From: JBBQNJ01 sp038329845
GTDB lineage: Bacteria > Planctomycetota > Phycisphaerae > Tepidisphaerales > Tepidisphaeraceae
Direction: 5' to 3'
DNA: 64,000 nucleotides
NCBI GenBank assembly: GCA_038329845.1
Contig: JBBQNJ010000007.1
Location: 18,955-82,954 of the forward strand
Shown: in pieces, positions 17,003-25,221 of the stretch
Layout: the number at the start of each line of letters is the position of its first letter
How positions within the stretch are numbered: the stretch's first letter is position 1
Position numbers and translations under genes: made by a program
Notes under the pieces: generated by a model
Database searches by the model: none
Seen by the model: the letters and a program-made list of their open reading frames with translations, nothing else
Told to the model about the DNA's origin: nothing

Positions 17003-17851
17003 CTACTGTGCCGCCGGTGTCCCCACCGGCGGTTTCTTCTTTCCTGCTTTTCGCTTCCCGCCGGTGAGGACACCGGCGGCACTCCGCTCGACCTTAATGC
17101 GATCCAGCAGCGCCACCGCCGGCTCATCGGCGCCATTCTGCGGCACCAGCTTGCCCTCGAAGGCAGCCTTGAGGATCGCCTGCCGCAACCGCGCCGCCCG
17201 CGCCAAGCCGCGCTCCACCTCTACTTCCATCGCGTCGATTTGCCACAGCTTCTCATTCACGGCTTCGATGATGGCAAGTTGCTAGGATATGGGCGGCATG
17301 GGAAGTGGCGTGTTCTTGATGTCAGTTCCTGACACTCCCACTTGACCGGCGGTTGTGCGCAGGCGGCTTTCTATTATCGCCCGAAACCACCCAGCGTTCA
17401 CGGCAATCTCGACGAAGGCACCCTCCACCAATCCAGCCACAACCTGACATCTGATGAGCTTGTCTGGGTGAACGAGCCGGCCCTGCACAGAGTCAACGCG
17501 CCCACACACGCCGCAAAGTCGCGGGCTTCCGTTCTATCGCGTGAAGAACAAGTCTCCCGGTTCCACCCATGATTCGGCTGTGTCGGCCTCTGCGTCTGTC
17601 AAGTATCGAACGTCGGTCAAGTCCACTCGAAGCGGACGAACAGCGCTGATTCGCAGGATCGGCACACCGGACTCGGCACGGGGGACAATGGCGGTCCCGT
17701 TGCGGACCCACCGGAACACCTGGTCCATCGTCGCCCAGCGCCACCCCTCGGACAGTTCCGGCAGGTCGGTGGTGTAGGTCTGGACGATCCACCCAGATGC
17801 CCCCAGTTTGGCGTCAATGAGTTCGCGAGCTTTCTCTTCCGGCGTCGGCAA
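17003..17851 (-). pseudogene. hsdS: hsdR-hsdS fusion remnant (type I R-M), interrupted by two TAG codons
   Basis: One uninterrupted frame register carries three open segments split by TAG at 17534-17536 and at 17282-17284. The first residues, MPTPEEKARELIDAKLGASG, are the opening of an HsdR endonuclease subunit. The chain then turns directly into HsdS at LPELSEGWRWATMDQVF. HsdS landmarks follow across both stops: FFTR-stop-NGSP (normally FTRYNGS), SRLRTTAGQVGVSGTDIKNT, PPIS-stop-QLAII, and the spacer helix LRQAILKAAFEGKLVPQ. Only one target-recognition domain remains. TAG is a normal stop for several genes in this window, so recoding is not implied. Confidence 0.85.
17008..17082. repeat. REP palindrome pair (family 1), right of RAYT
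   Basis: Arms at 17008-17032 and 17058-17082 are near-perfect inverted copies with the core GCCGCCGGTGTCC and a 25-bp T-rich loop. Each arm alone is also an imperfect palindrome (CCGCCGGTG/CACCGGCGG). The repeat overlaps the end of the hsdS remnant, whose stop codon it supplies. Confidence 0.85.
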
Positions 17852-18126
17852 TGGTAAGACCTCTCATCAGCACTCCTGATTTTTCGGGAAAACCAGCTGC
17901 GCCGCCAGATGTGACGCACCACTATCGAGCGAGGGCGTGCCCGAAATTTGGGGAGATTGAAGGGGACGTAGCTCTTCATCGCGTTTCGTCACTTCGCTTC
18001 GTCTGCTGGCGCGGATACGCGCCAAGTCGATGGCGGGCACGGGCGGATCTCCTCATCTCCTCGCTGGCGCTTCGGGCTAACGAACTCACCCATGTCACCC
18101 CTTCACCCCCTCACCTTGTCACCTTG
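17852..18126. other. Gene-free spacer with one REP-2 copy and low-complexity DNA
   Basis: No gene is visible. At 17933-17957 there is a copy of the GGGCGTGCCC element followed by an A/T-rich segment and GGGGAGAT, as near 51765. From about 18086 to 18130 the DNA is a degenerate run of TCACC/CTTGTCACC units next to the wecA stop codon, similar in style to the 5395-5522 array. Confidence 0.6.
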
Positions 18127-19269
18127 TCACCCTCCGCCGTCCGACCCTTTGCCCCCTCGTGCCTGCGTGCCTTCCTCCACCCGATGCTGTTCCAGCAGCC
18201 CCACCAGCCCGAGGACCAGAAGTGTCTGGCCAAGGATCAGGCCTGCACCGAACTGGGATTGAACTTGCGTCAGGAGGATCGCCGCGATCGCGGTGCAGGC
18301 GGTCATTAGCCAGATGCACAGCACCGCCGTCCGGCGAGACATCCCCCGCGCCACCAGGCGATGGGATAGATGATTGGCATCGCCCACGAACGGGCTTCTG
18401 CCGTGCGAAATGCGGATCGCGCTGACGACAAGCAGGTCGTAAAGCGGCACGGCCAGCACGATCACCGGCGCCAGCACCGAGTACCATCCGCTCGACAGAT
18501 TCATCCCTTCCGGCAGGTAGATCGCCCGCAACGTCAACACTCCCAGCAGCAGCCCGATCACCAGGCTGCCGCTGTCGCCCATGAAAATCGTCGCGGGATG
18601 AAAATTAAAGCAGAGAAACCCCACCAGCGCCCCCAGCAACATCCCCAGCATCCCGGCGACGAACCACTGCTCCACGGATAGCGCCGCGATCAGGAATGCC
18701 GTCGTGCAGACCGCCGCGACGCCGGCGCTCAGGCCATCCATGTTGTCCAGAAAGTTGAACGCGTTGGTGATGGTCACGATCCAGAGAACCGAGACCGTCA
18801 CGGACAGCGCCCCGCCGGCCCCGATCGCATCATCCAGCGTGGTCAGTGCCCACAACGGCTTGAACTGCGCCACCAGCGCCGTGGTGACGGCCAACTGGAT
18901 GATGAGTTTGACGTAAGGTCCCAGCGTCTTGCGATCATCGAGCAGCCCCATCAGATGCATCGCCAGCATCGCCCCCAGCAGCCATAGCGCCAGCGGGGTT
19001 TGACGGCGGATTCCCCCCGCATAGGCGATCAGGTTTGATGCCGGATCGAAATCCCTGAACCACCCGATGGCGATCACCCCCAGCAGCGGTAGAGCCACCC
19101 CCAGGAAAATCGCCACCCCGCCGCCCAGCGGCTTGGGGACGTGATGAATCTTGCGATGCCCTGGCGAATCGACAAACCCCAGGCGTGGCGCGAGCCGTTT
19201 CATGGCCAGCGTCGCCAGCCAGGAAATCGCAAAGCTCACTATCGCCAGCCCGGCCACCAGGTTCGCCAT
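18127..19269 (-). CDS. WecA/MraY-family undecaprenyl-phosphate sugar-1-phosphate transferase
   Basis: About 380 aa with around ten membrane helices. It transfers an N-acetylhexosamine-1-phosphate from a UDP sugar to undecaprenyl phosphate, starting surface polysaccharide synthesis. Family motifs are intact: LLDDRKTLGP (Mg-binding Asp pair), NAFNFLDNMDGLSAG, FMGDSGSLVIG, and the HLSHRLV loop. It lacks the MraY-specific C-terminal HHH loop, so WecA/TagO type is favoured over MraY. The ATG at 19269 is used; a GTG 45 bp further upstream is possible. It is monocistronic as far as can be seen. Confidence 0.88.
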   Translation of the reverse strand: MANLVAGLAIVSFAISWLATLAMKRLAPRLGFVDSPGHRKIHHVPKPLGGGVAIFLGVALPLLGVIAIGWFRDFDPASNLIAYAGGIRRQTPLALWLLGAMLAMHLMGLLDDRKTLGPYVKLIIQLAVTTALVAQFKPLWALTTLDDAIGAGGALSVTVSVLWIVTITNAFNFLDNMDGLSAGVAAVCTTAFLIAALSVEQWFVAGMLGMLLGALVGFLCFNFHPATIFMGDSGSLVIGLLLGVLTLRAIYLPEGMNLSSGWYSVLAPVIVLAVPLYDLLVVSAIRISHGRSPFVGDANHLSHRLVARGMSRRTAVLCIWLMTACTAIAAILLTQVQSQFGAGLILGQTLLVLGLVGLLEQHRVEEGTQARGGKGSDGGG

Positions 19270-19622
19270 CGCCCGCGAAACGATACTTCCGCCCCCTCTC
19301 CCACGCAAAGCCACACCGAAGAGACAGGGGCATCGGGCGTGCCCCCGGATTTTTGCACGGGTTCAGGAAACCCGCCATCATGGCCATTTTGAAACCGCGT
19401 TTTTCCTCTGAAAACCGGGAAGTGCAAAAAATACGGGCACACCCGGGACATCCCGAAGATTCCCTCCAGCGGCCCACGGTCGGCGAGTGTTTTGGCGGGG
19501 CAGGCGATTCAACCCCGGCAGCGGCGCCCGTGGGAATATTCTGAATCTCCCCTTCCCGCCTGCCGATCGAGCGCGCAAGCGGATGGATTGACGAGGGCCC
19601 TTGAGTCGTCCGCCGCGGACGA
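19270..19622. other. 353-bp spacer holding an inverted REP-2 pair
   Basis: No gene. GGGCGTGCCC at 19335-19344 is followed by GGATTTTTGCACGGG. A related copy, GGGCACACCC at 19435-19444, is preceded by TGCAAAAAAT in the opposite direction, so the two form an imperfect inverted pair with about 90 bp between. At 19604-19624 a palindrome AGTCGTCCG/CGGACGACT overlaps the sucA stop codon and may aid 3' end formation, though no T-run follows. Confidence 0.6.
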
Positions 19623-22526
19623 CTAATCGCTGACGCCCATCGCCTTCGCGGCCGCCTCGCGGGGGGTGGCGGGCATGCCGGTCAAGGGGATCGTGTGTTC
19701 GCCGATCTCAAGGGCGTGGGCGACGATCTCCTCTTCCTCGATCTGGTGCATTCGGAACGAACCGGTGGCGGGGCTGGCCGAAGCGTCACGCCCGACATAG
19801 GTCAGCGTCTGGGTTTCGGCGAGCATTGGCTCGAGTCGGTCGCTCATGAACGTCCATCCCCCGCGGTTTTTAGGCTCTTCCTGCACCCAGCAGACCTCGG
19901 TAACGCCGTGGTAGCGAGAGAGAATCTGCTGCATCTGCTTTTGTGGATAGGGATACAACTGCTCGACCCGCACCAGTGCCACCGAGTCGATCTTTCGTTT
20001 CTCGCGGGTCCCATTGAGAAGGTGGAAAATCTTCCCGCTGCACAGCAGCAGCCGGCGCACCCGCTCGCGTGCCGGGGCGGCCGGATCGTCGATGACGAGC
20101 TGAAACTGTCCCTCGGTGAACTCCTCGAGCCTCGAGGCGTATCGCTCATCGCGCAGCAGGCTCTTGGGCATCATCAAAATCAGCGGTTTTCGGAACCCGC
20201 GCTTCATCTGACGGCGCAGCACGTGGAAATACTGGCTCGGCTGGCTGGGGTAGACCACCTGGATATTGTCGTCGGCACACAACGATAGAAAGCGCTCGAG
20301 ATAGGCGTTGGAGTGTTCGGGCCCCTGGCCTTCGTAGCCGTGCGGCAGCAGCATCACCAGCCCGCACATCTTTTGCCACTTGCTCTCGGCGGCGACGATG
20401 AACTGGTCGATGATCGCCTGGGCACCGTTGACGAAATCGCCGAATTGGGCTTCCCAGACGACCAAGTTGCGCGGATCGGCGGAACTGAAGCCATACTCGA
20501 ACCCGAGCACCGCCAGTTCCGACAGCATGGTGTTGACGATGATGATCGGTGCCTGGGCGGGATCGAGATTGGCCAGCGGGACGTATTTTTCGCCGGTCTG
20601 GTAGTCGCGCAACGCCGCGTGGCGATGCGAGAACGTTCCCCGCTGGGCGTCCTGGCCGACAAACCGGATGGGCGTGCCCTCGAGCACCAGCGAACCCAGG
20701 GCCAGCATCTCGGCGCAGCCCCAGTCGATGCCGAGCTTGCCCTGGCACATCTCGCGGCGGGCCTGCATGAGCCGGGTGAGTTTGGGATGAAGATTGAACC
20801 CGTCGGGGGTGTCGGTGGCCCGCAGCCCGATTTTCTTGGCCATTTCTTCAGAAATTTGCGTCTGCTCGCCGGCGTCGTCCCCGCCGCGCTGCATTCCGTT
20901 CCACACCCCGCCCAGGCTCGTCACCGCCTGGCGCGGCTTGAGTTCCCGCGCCACCTGCTGGGCCTTGTCCAGTCGTTGGCGAAGTTCGTCCTGGATGCGC
21001 TGGATCGACTCTTCATCTACCGTTCCCTGGCTGAAAAGGCGATTGGCCAGCAACTCCCGCGGCCGCGGATGCTGCGCGATTTCGCGGTACATGACCGGCT
21101 GAGTGAAGCTCGGCTCGTCGGCCTCGTTGTGGCCGTGCCGGCGGTACGACCACATGTCGATCATCACGTCGCAATGGAACCGCTGGCGGAAGGCGATCGC
21201 CAGCTTGGCCACCCAGACGCACGCTTCGGGGTCGTCGCCGTTGACGTGAAAAATTGGCGCCTGGATCATCTTGGCCACGTCGGTCGGATAGGGGGTGAAT
21301 CGCCCCTGCCGCGGGAACGTGGTGAAGCCGATCTGGTTGTTGATGATGACGTGGATCGTCCCGCCGGTGCGATAGTACGGCATCTCCGACAGCGCCAGGG
21401 TCTCCTGCACGATCCCCTGTCCGCAGAACGCCGCGTCGCCGTGGATGAGGATCGGCACGACCCGCATGCGCTCGGTGGTGTCGTTCTTGTAGACTTGCTT
21501 GGCGCGGACGATCCCCACGATGACCGGATTGACCAACTCGAGGTGGCTGGGGTTGAACCCCAGCGACATATGCAGCTTGCGGCCGGATGGGGTTACGCGA
21601 TCATTGGAATAGCCTAGGTGATATTTGACATCCCCGTCGCCTTCGTCCGTCGGCGGCAGGGTCGTGCCCTCGAACTCGCCCAGGATAATCTCGGCCGGCT
21701 TGTGCAGGACGTTGGCCAGCACGTTCATCCGCCCGCGGTGGGCCATTCCCAGGACCATTTCATCGACCCCAAGCGTCGCCCCGTCATCGGCCAGCGAATT
21801 AAGCAGGGGGATCAGCGCCTCGGCGCCTTCGAGGCTGAAGCGCTTGGTCCCGACGTACTTGGTGTGAAGAAACTCTTCAAACCCCTGTGCCGCGGCCACC
21901 TGTCGCAAGATCGACAGTGATTCTTCGGTCGAAAAAACCGGTCGATTGTAGATCGGCTCGATGCGCTGCTGAATCCATTCCCGCTGGGTCTTGTCGGAAA
22001 TGGTCATGTATTCCACGCCGATGCTCGAGCAGTAAGTCGCCCGCAGCTTCTCGATCAGGTCGCGCAGCGTACCGTCGAACGCCCCGACAAATCCTCCGGG
22101 AGAGACGCGCCGATCCAGGTCGTCGATCGACAATCCGAACTCGGGCAGTTCGAGCAATGGGTGCGACTGGCGAAAATGCCCGAGCGGATCGACCTTGGCC
22201 AGCGTGTGACCGAGTTCGCGGTAGGTGTGAACCAGATCGCCGACGGTAATCTCCATCGCCTCGGCTGAGCCGATTCCCGCCGCCGGTTTGAACGATCGTT
22301 TCGCGCCGTCGCCGCCCGAGGACTTGGGATGCGTGTCGGGCGATCCCGGCGAGGGGGCGGCGGGGGCGCCGCGGCTGCCGCCGGCATCGAACCCCGCGAA
22401 AAAAGCCCGCCATTGCGGCTCGATCGAATGCGGGTCGGCATGATATTGCTGATAGAGTTGCTCGATGTAATCGGCGTTGGCCCGGCTGATGATATCGAAA
22501 GGCTCCATAATCGATCCAGTCTCCAT
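19623..22526 (-). CDS. sucA: 2-oxoglutarate dehydrogenase E1 component
   Basis: A 967-aa thiamine-diphosphate enzyme that decarboxylates 2-oxoglutarate and succinylates the E2 lipoyl group in the TCA cycle. The N-terminal RANADYIEQLYQQYHADPHS is the E2-binding segment of OdhA/SucA. The middle has LGMAHRGRMNVLANVL and HGDAAFCGQGIVQET, and the ThDP motif region follows (INNQIGFTTFP). The C-terminus contains MLLPHGYEGQGPEHSNAY and LMMPKSLLRDERYAS. Length matches SucA. An ATG at 22508 (MEPFDII) is an alternative start. No sucB is adjacent, so E2 lies elsewhere. Confidence 0.96.
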   Translation of the reverse strand: METGSIMEPFDIISRANADYIEQLYQQYHADPHSIEPQWRAFFAGFDAGGSRGAPAAPSPGSPDTHPKSSGGDGAKRSFKPAAGIGSAEAMEITVGDLVHTYRELGHTLAKVDPLGHFRQSHPLLELPEFGLSIDDLDRRVSPGGFVGAFDGTLRDLIEKLRATYCSSIGVEYMTISDKTQREWIQQRIEPIYNRPVFSTEESLSILRQVAAAQGFEEFLHTKYVGTKRFSLEGAEALIPLLNSLADDGATLGVDEMVLGMAHRGRMNVLANVLHKPAEIILGEFEGTTLPPTDEGDGDVKYHLGYSNDRVTPSGRKLHMSLGFNPSHLELVNPVIVGIVRAKQVYKNDTTERMRVVPILIHGDAAFCGQGIVQETLALSEMPYYRTGGTIHVIINNQIGFTTFPRQGRFTPYPTDVAKMIQAPIFHVNGDDPEACVWVAKLAIAFRQRFHCDVMIDMWSYRRHGHNEADEPSFTQPVMYREIAQHPRPRELLANRLFSQGTVDEESIQRIQDELRQRLDKAQQVARELKPRQAVTSLGGVWNGMQRGGDDAGEQTQISEEMAKKIGLRATDTPDGFNLHPKLTRLMQARREMCQGKLGIDWGCAEMLALGSLVLEGTPIRFVGQDAQRGTFSHRHAALRDYQTGEKYVPLANLDPAQAPIIIVNTMLSELAVLGFEYGFSSADPRNLVVWEAQFGDFVNGAQAIIDQFIVAAESKWQKMCGLVMLLPHGYEGQGPEHSNAYLERFLSLCADDNIQVVYPSQPSQYFHVLRRQMKRGFRKPLILMMPKSLLRDERYASRLEEFTEGQFQLVIDDPAAPARERVRRLLLCSGKIFHLLNGTREKRKIDSVALVRVEQLYPYPQKQMQQILSRYHGVTEVCWVQEEPKNRGGWTFMSDRLEPMLAETQTLTYVGRDASASPATGSFRMHQIEEEEIVAHALEIGEHTIPLTGMPATPREAAAKAMGVSD

Positions 22527-22659
22527 CCGAATCGTAGGCTAATCGCCCCGCAGCGGCGCTGGCAATGCATGATCCGCGCGCGCCGCCGATCCACGACTCG
22601 ACCGTGATCCGATGCCGGACCCGCGCCGGCGCGAACGGACGCCGCCCCCCCAGTGCGTT

Positions 22660-23427
22660 TTAGATGAGCGGGGGCGGCGGGGGCGGAATTACTGGCGCGG
22701 GCACGGAGGCTGCCGGCGGCATCGTCCCGCCGGACGTTAACGGCGTTGTCGCCGCCGGGGGCATCACGCCCGCGGGAGGCAATATCACCGCGCCCGAAGT
22801 GGCCGGCGATGTCGCCAGCGGTTTGCGGTCGGGGATCATCGAGTAAATCAGCAGCCCGGCGGGAACCGCCAGGACCAGCAGCTCGAGATAATACCACCCC
22901 GTCCGCTCGGTCTTAAGGATGATCGACCCGGCCATCTGTCCGCCGAACGGGTCGTTCTTCGCCGACTGCTTGCCCTTGTCCATCGCCCGGTTGATCGACC
23001 GATCGATCGGGAAACCGACCAGCGCCTGGAACAGCAGCAGAACCAGTGCCGCCGCCGCCAGCATCGCGGGCGGAACCGCCGGGGGCATCTTTTTGAACAG
23101 CAGCATTCCCGACAGCGCCGCCCCCGCCAGGACCGCCAGCAATGCCAGCAGCGTTACTAACGCATACCCCATGTCGTCGTCGAGCTTTTCTCCCTGCGCT
23201 TCGGCGCCGCTCGGTCCGCCCATCGCTCTCATCTGGTCATCCATCTGCTTGGACTCGCCGGACTTGCTGAATCCGGCATAGATCGCTTGAAATCCGCTCT
23301 GCGAGCCCATCTCCTTGCCATTGCAGGAGACGTTGGACCAAGGGAATAAGAACAAGATCGCCGCCAGACATAGCGTTGCGAAATTGATCTTGGAAAGATG
23401 CGCCGAAACAGCGGGAGGGATCTGCAT
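22660..23427 (-). CDS. Membrane protein of unknown function with Pro-rich tail
   Basis: A 255-aa protein. There is an N-terminal hydrophobic segment (residues 13-30, ATLCLAAILFLFPWSNVSC) and then a polar loop. Three further helices follow, near residues 87-110, 115-135 and 175-195. The C-terminal 60 residues are rich in Pro, Ala and Thr and end in a PIPPPPPPLI-like run. The ATG at 23427 is set by GAGG 6 bp upstream. I do not recognise a family. The Pro-rich tail probably faces the cytoplasm or cell wall as a flexible linker. Confidence 0.6.
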   Translation of the reverse strand: MQIPPAVSAHLSKINFATLCLAAILFLFPWSNVSCNGKEMGSQSGFQAIYAGFSKSGESKQMDDQMRAMGGPSGAEAQGEKLDDDMGYALVTLLALLAVLAGAALSGMLLFKKMPPAVPPAMLAAAALVLLLFQALVGFPIDRSINRAMDKGKQSAKNDPFGGQMAGSIILKTERTGWYYLELLVLAVPAGLLIYSMIPDRKPLATSPATSGAVILPPAGVMPPAATTPLTSGGTMPPAASVPAPVIPPPPPPLI

Positions 23428-23627
23428 TCGAACCTCAAAAAGTGAAAGACCCACGGAAGATGCACGGACAAAACAGAATGGTATACCCAGCGGCCAGGGC
23501 GACGTCAACGGAATGATTCACCAGCATAGTTCTTCGCGGCATAATCGGATGTGGAAGTCTGCTTCGTTGCCTTGTGGTTCCCGCAGGCGTTGACGATGGA
23601 TTGAAGGCTCCCTAAATTTGGCGACAA

Positions 23628-23661
23628 GCCCGCTAAAGCGGGTTTTCCCGCGTGAGGCGGG
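23628..23661. repeat. Twin GC hairpins upstream of the ThiF-rhodanese gene
   Basis: Two adjacent stems: CCCGC-TAAA-GCGGG followed by TTTT (23629-23646), then CCCGC-GTGAG-GCGGG (23647-23661). The first looks like a weak intrinsic terminator on the plus strand, but no plus-strand gene lies upstream. The structure sits 27 bp before the start at 23688 and could be a leader control element or a small mobile palindrome. Confidence 0.5.
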
Positions 23662-23687
23662 ATTTGTTCTCACGATCGGAAAATGCA

Positions 23688-24992
23688 ATGACCCCCAACA
23701 ACGCCCAGATCGCGGCCGACGCGGTCCATCAGTTGACTCCCGCCCAGATCAATCGCTACAAGCGCCACCTGATCCTTCCCGAGGTGGGAATGCCCGGCCA
23801 GTTGAAACTCCTCAATGCCAGGGTGTTATGCATCGGCGCCGGGGGGCTGGGTTCGCCCATCAGTCTCTATCTCGCGGCGGCGGGCGTGGGGACCCTTGGC
23901 CTGGTGGATATCGATGTGGTCTCGCCCAGCAATCTTCAGCGCCAGGTCATATTCGGGACGGGGGATGTCGGGCAGGACAAAGTCGTCGCCGCCGGCAAGC
24001 GCCTGCGCGACCTGAACCCCGATGTGAAGATCATCGAGCATAAAGTGATCATCAATAGCTCGAACGTGATGCGGATCCTCGGCGACTATGACGTGATCAT
24101 TGATGGCACAGACAATTTTCCAACCCGCTATTGCGTGAATGATGCCTGTGTGCTGCTGGGAAAGCCGAACGTCTATGGATCGATCTTTCGCTTCGAAGGG
24201 ATGGTGACGGTCTTTGCCCCTCACTTGAAGAACCCGCGGACGGGGGAAAAAGGCCCGTGCTATCGCTGCATGTATCCTGAGCCGCCCGACCCCGGTTCGG
24301 TGCCGAGCTGCGCTGAAGGCGGGGTGGTGGGCGTCTTGCCGGGTATCATCGGAACCTTGCAGGCCAATGAGGTAATCAAGTTGATCGTCGGGCTCGGCCG
24401 GCCGGCGATCGGAAAGCTGTTGACGTTCGACGCCATGGAACTCGAGTTCCGCACCTTCAAGGTCCGCCACGATCCGGCGTGCTTAGTCTGCGGCGAGAAG
24501 CCGACGATCACCACTCCGATCGACTATGAGCAATTCTGCGGCGTGCCGATCCTCGATCCCAAGAGCCTCACCGAGAGCCGCGACGAAGCCGAGCTGTCCA
24601 AAGCCCCGGCGGTGGCCAAGCCGCTGCTCGATGAACGCGGGCTGCCTCCCGGCTATGCGTTCAAGCCAGATTGGGAAATCACGCCACGGCAGGTCAAGGC
24701 GATGCTCGATGGGGGAGAAAAGTTCGTCCTGATCGACTGCCGTTTGCCCAACGAACACCAGATCACCCATATCGACGGTGCCCGGCTGATTCCCTTGCAG
24801 GAATTGCCCCGCCGCCTGGCCGAAATCAAGCCGCTGGCGGGAGAGAAGGTCGTCGTCCACTGCAAATCGGGCGGTCGATCGCTACAGTTCACCCAGGCGC
24901 TTCGTTCTATGGGGTTCAAGGATGTCCGCTCCATGGCGGGCGGCATTCTACTATGGAACAAGGATGTTGCGCCCGGTGGACCGCAATACTGA
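23688..24992 (+). CDS. ThiF/MoeB-family adenylyltransferase fused to a rhodanese domain
   Basis: A 434-aa protein with the MOCS3/Uba4 layout. The E1-like domain has VLCIGAGGLGSPISLYLAA (ATP-binding), QRQVIFGTGDVGQ and the zinc cysteines CYRC and CLVC. The candidate thioester Cys is in VPSCAEGGVVG. The rhodanese domain from about residue 325 has HCKSGGRS with the persulfide Cys. It would adenylate and then sulfurate the C-terminus of a ThiS/MoaD-like carrier for molybdopterin, thiamine or tRNA thiolation. The GTG frame extends 36 bp further up, but the ATG at 23688 has GGA at a suitable distance. Confidence 0.9.
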   Translation: MTPNNAQIAADAVHQLTPAQINRYKRHLILPEVGMPGQLKLLNARVLCIGAGGLGSPISLYLAAAGVGTLGLVDIDVVSPSNLQRQVIFGTGDVGQDKVVAAGKRLRDLNPDVKIIEHKVIINSSNVMRILGDYDVIIDGTDNFPTRYCVNDACVLLGKPNVYGSIFRFEGMVTVFAPHLKNPRTGEKGPCYRCMYPEPPDPGSVPSCAEGGVVGVLPGIIGTLQANEVIKLIVGLGRPAIGKLLTFDAMELEFRTFKVRHDPACLVCGEKPTITTPIDYEQFCGVPILDPKSLTESRDEAELSKAPAVAKPLLDERGLPPGYAFKPDWEITPRQVKAMLDGGEKFVLIDCRLPNEHQITHIDGARLIPLQELPRRLAEIKPLAGEKVVVHCKSGGRSLQFTQALRSMGFKDVRSMAGGILLWNKDVAPGGPQY

Positions 24993-25028
24993 TCGGCAGT
25001 ACTCCTGTCCCGATCTGCGGTGAGGAGG

Positions 25029-25177
25029 TTCACCACGAAGGCGAGAAGAACACGAAGGGTTTCTTATCGCTGACCTTGCTCGCACGCCATGTATGAAAAT
25101 AGAAGCCTGCCGACTTCACAGCGCCCATACCGCCATATTAAAACTTCACTTCGTGCTCTTCGCGACTTCGTGGTGAA
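25029..25177. repeat. 29-bp long inverted repeat with 91-bp centre
   Basis: Arms 25029-25057 and 25149-25177 match at 26 of 29 positions in inverted orientation. The sequence family (TTCACCACGAAG, GAAGAACACGAAG) resembles dispersed repeats known from other bacterial genomes. It lies in the spacer between two convergent genes and could fold into a long hairpin that ends transcription both ways. The centre has no gene. Confidence 0.75.
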
Positions 25178-25221
25178 TAGTCTATTCACGGTTTTGCCGT
25201 CGTACGATCGAACCTCGAATC

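Noticed and set aside
17003..17851. UAG recoding in hsdS
   Set aside because: sucA, the HemQ-like gene and aroF in this window end with TAG, so TAG is a working stop; decay of a non-functional locus explains the two ambers.
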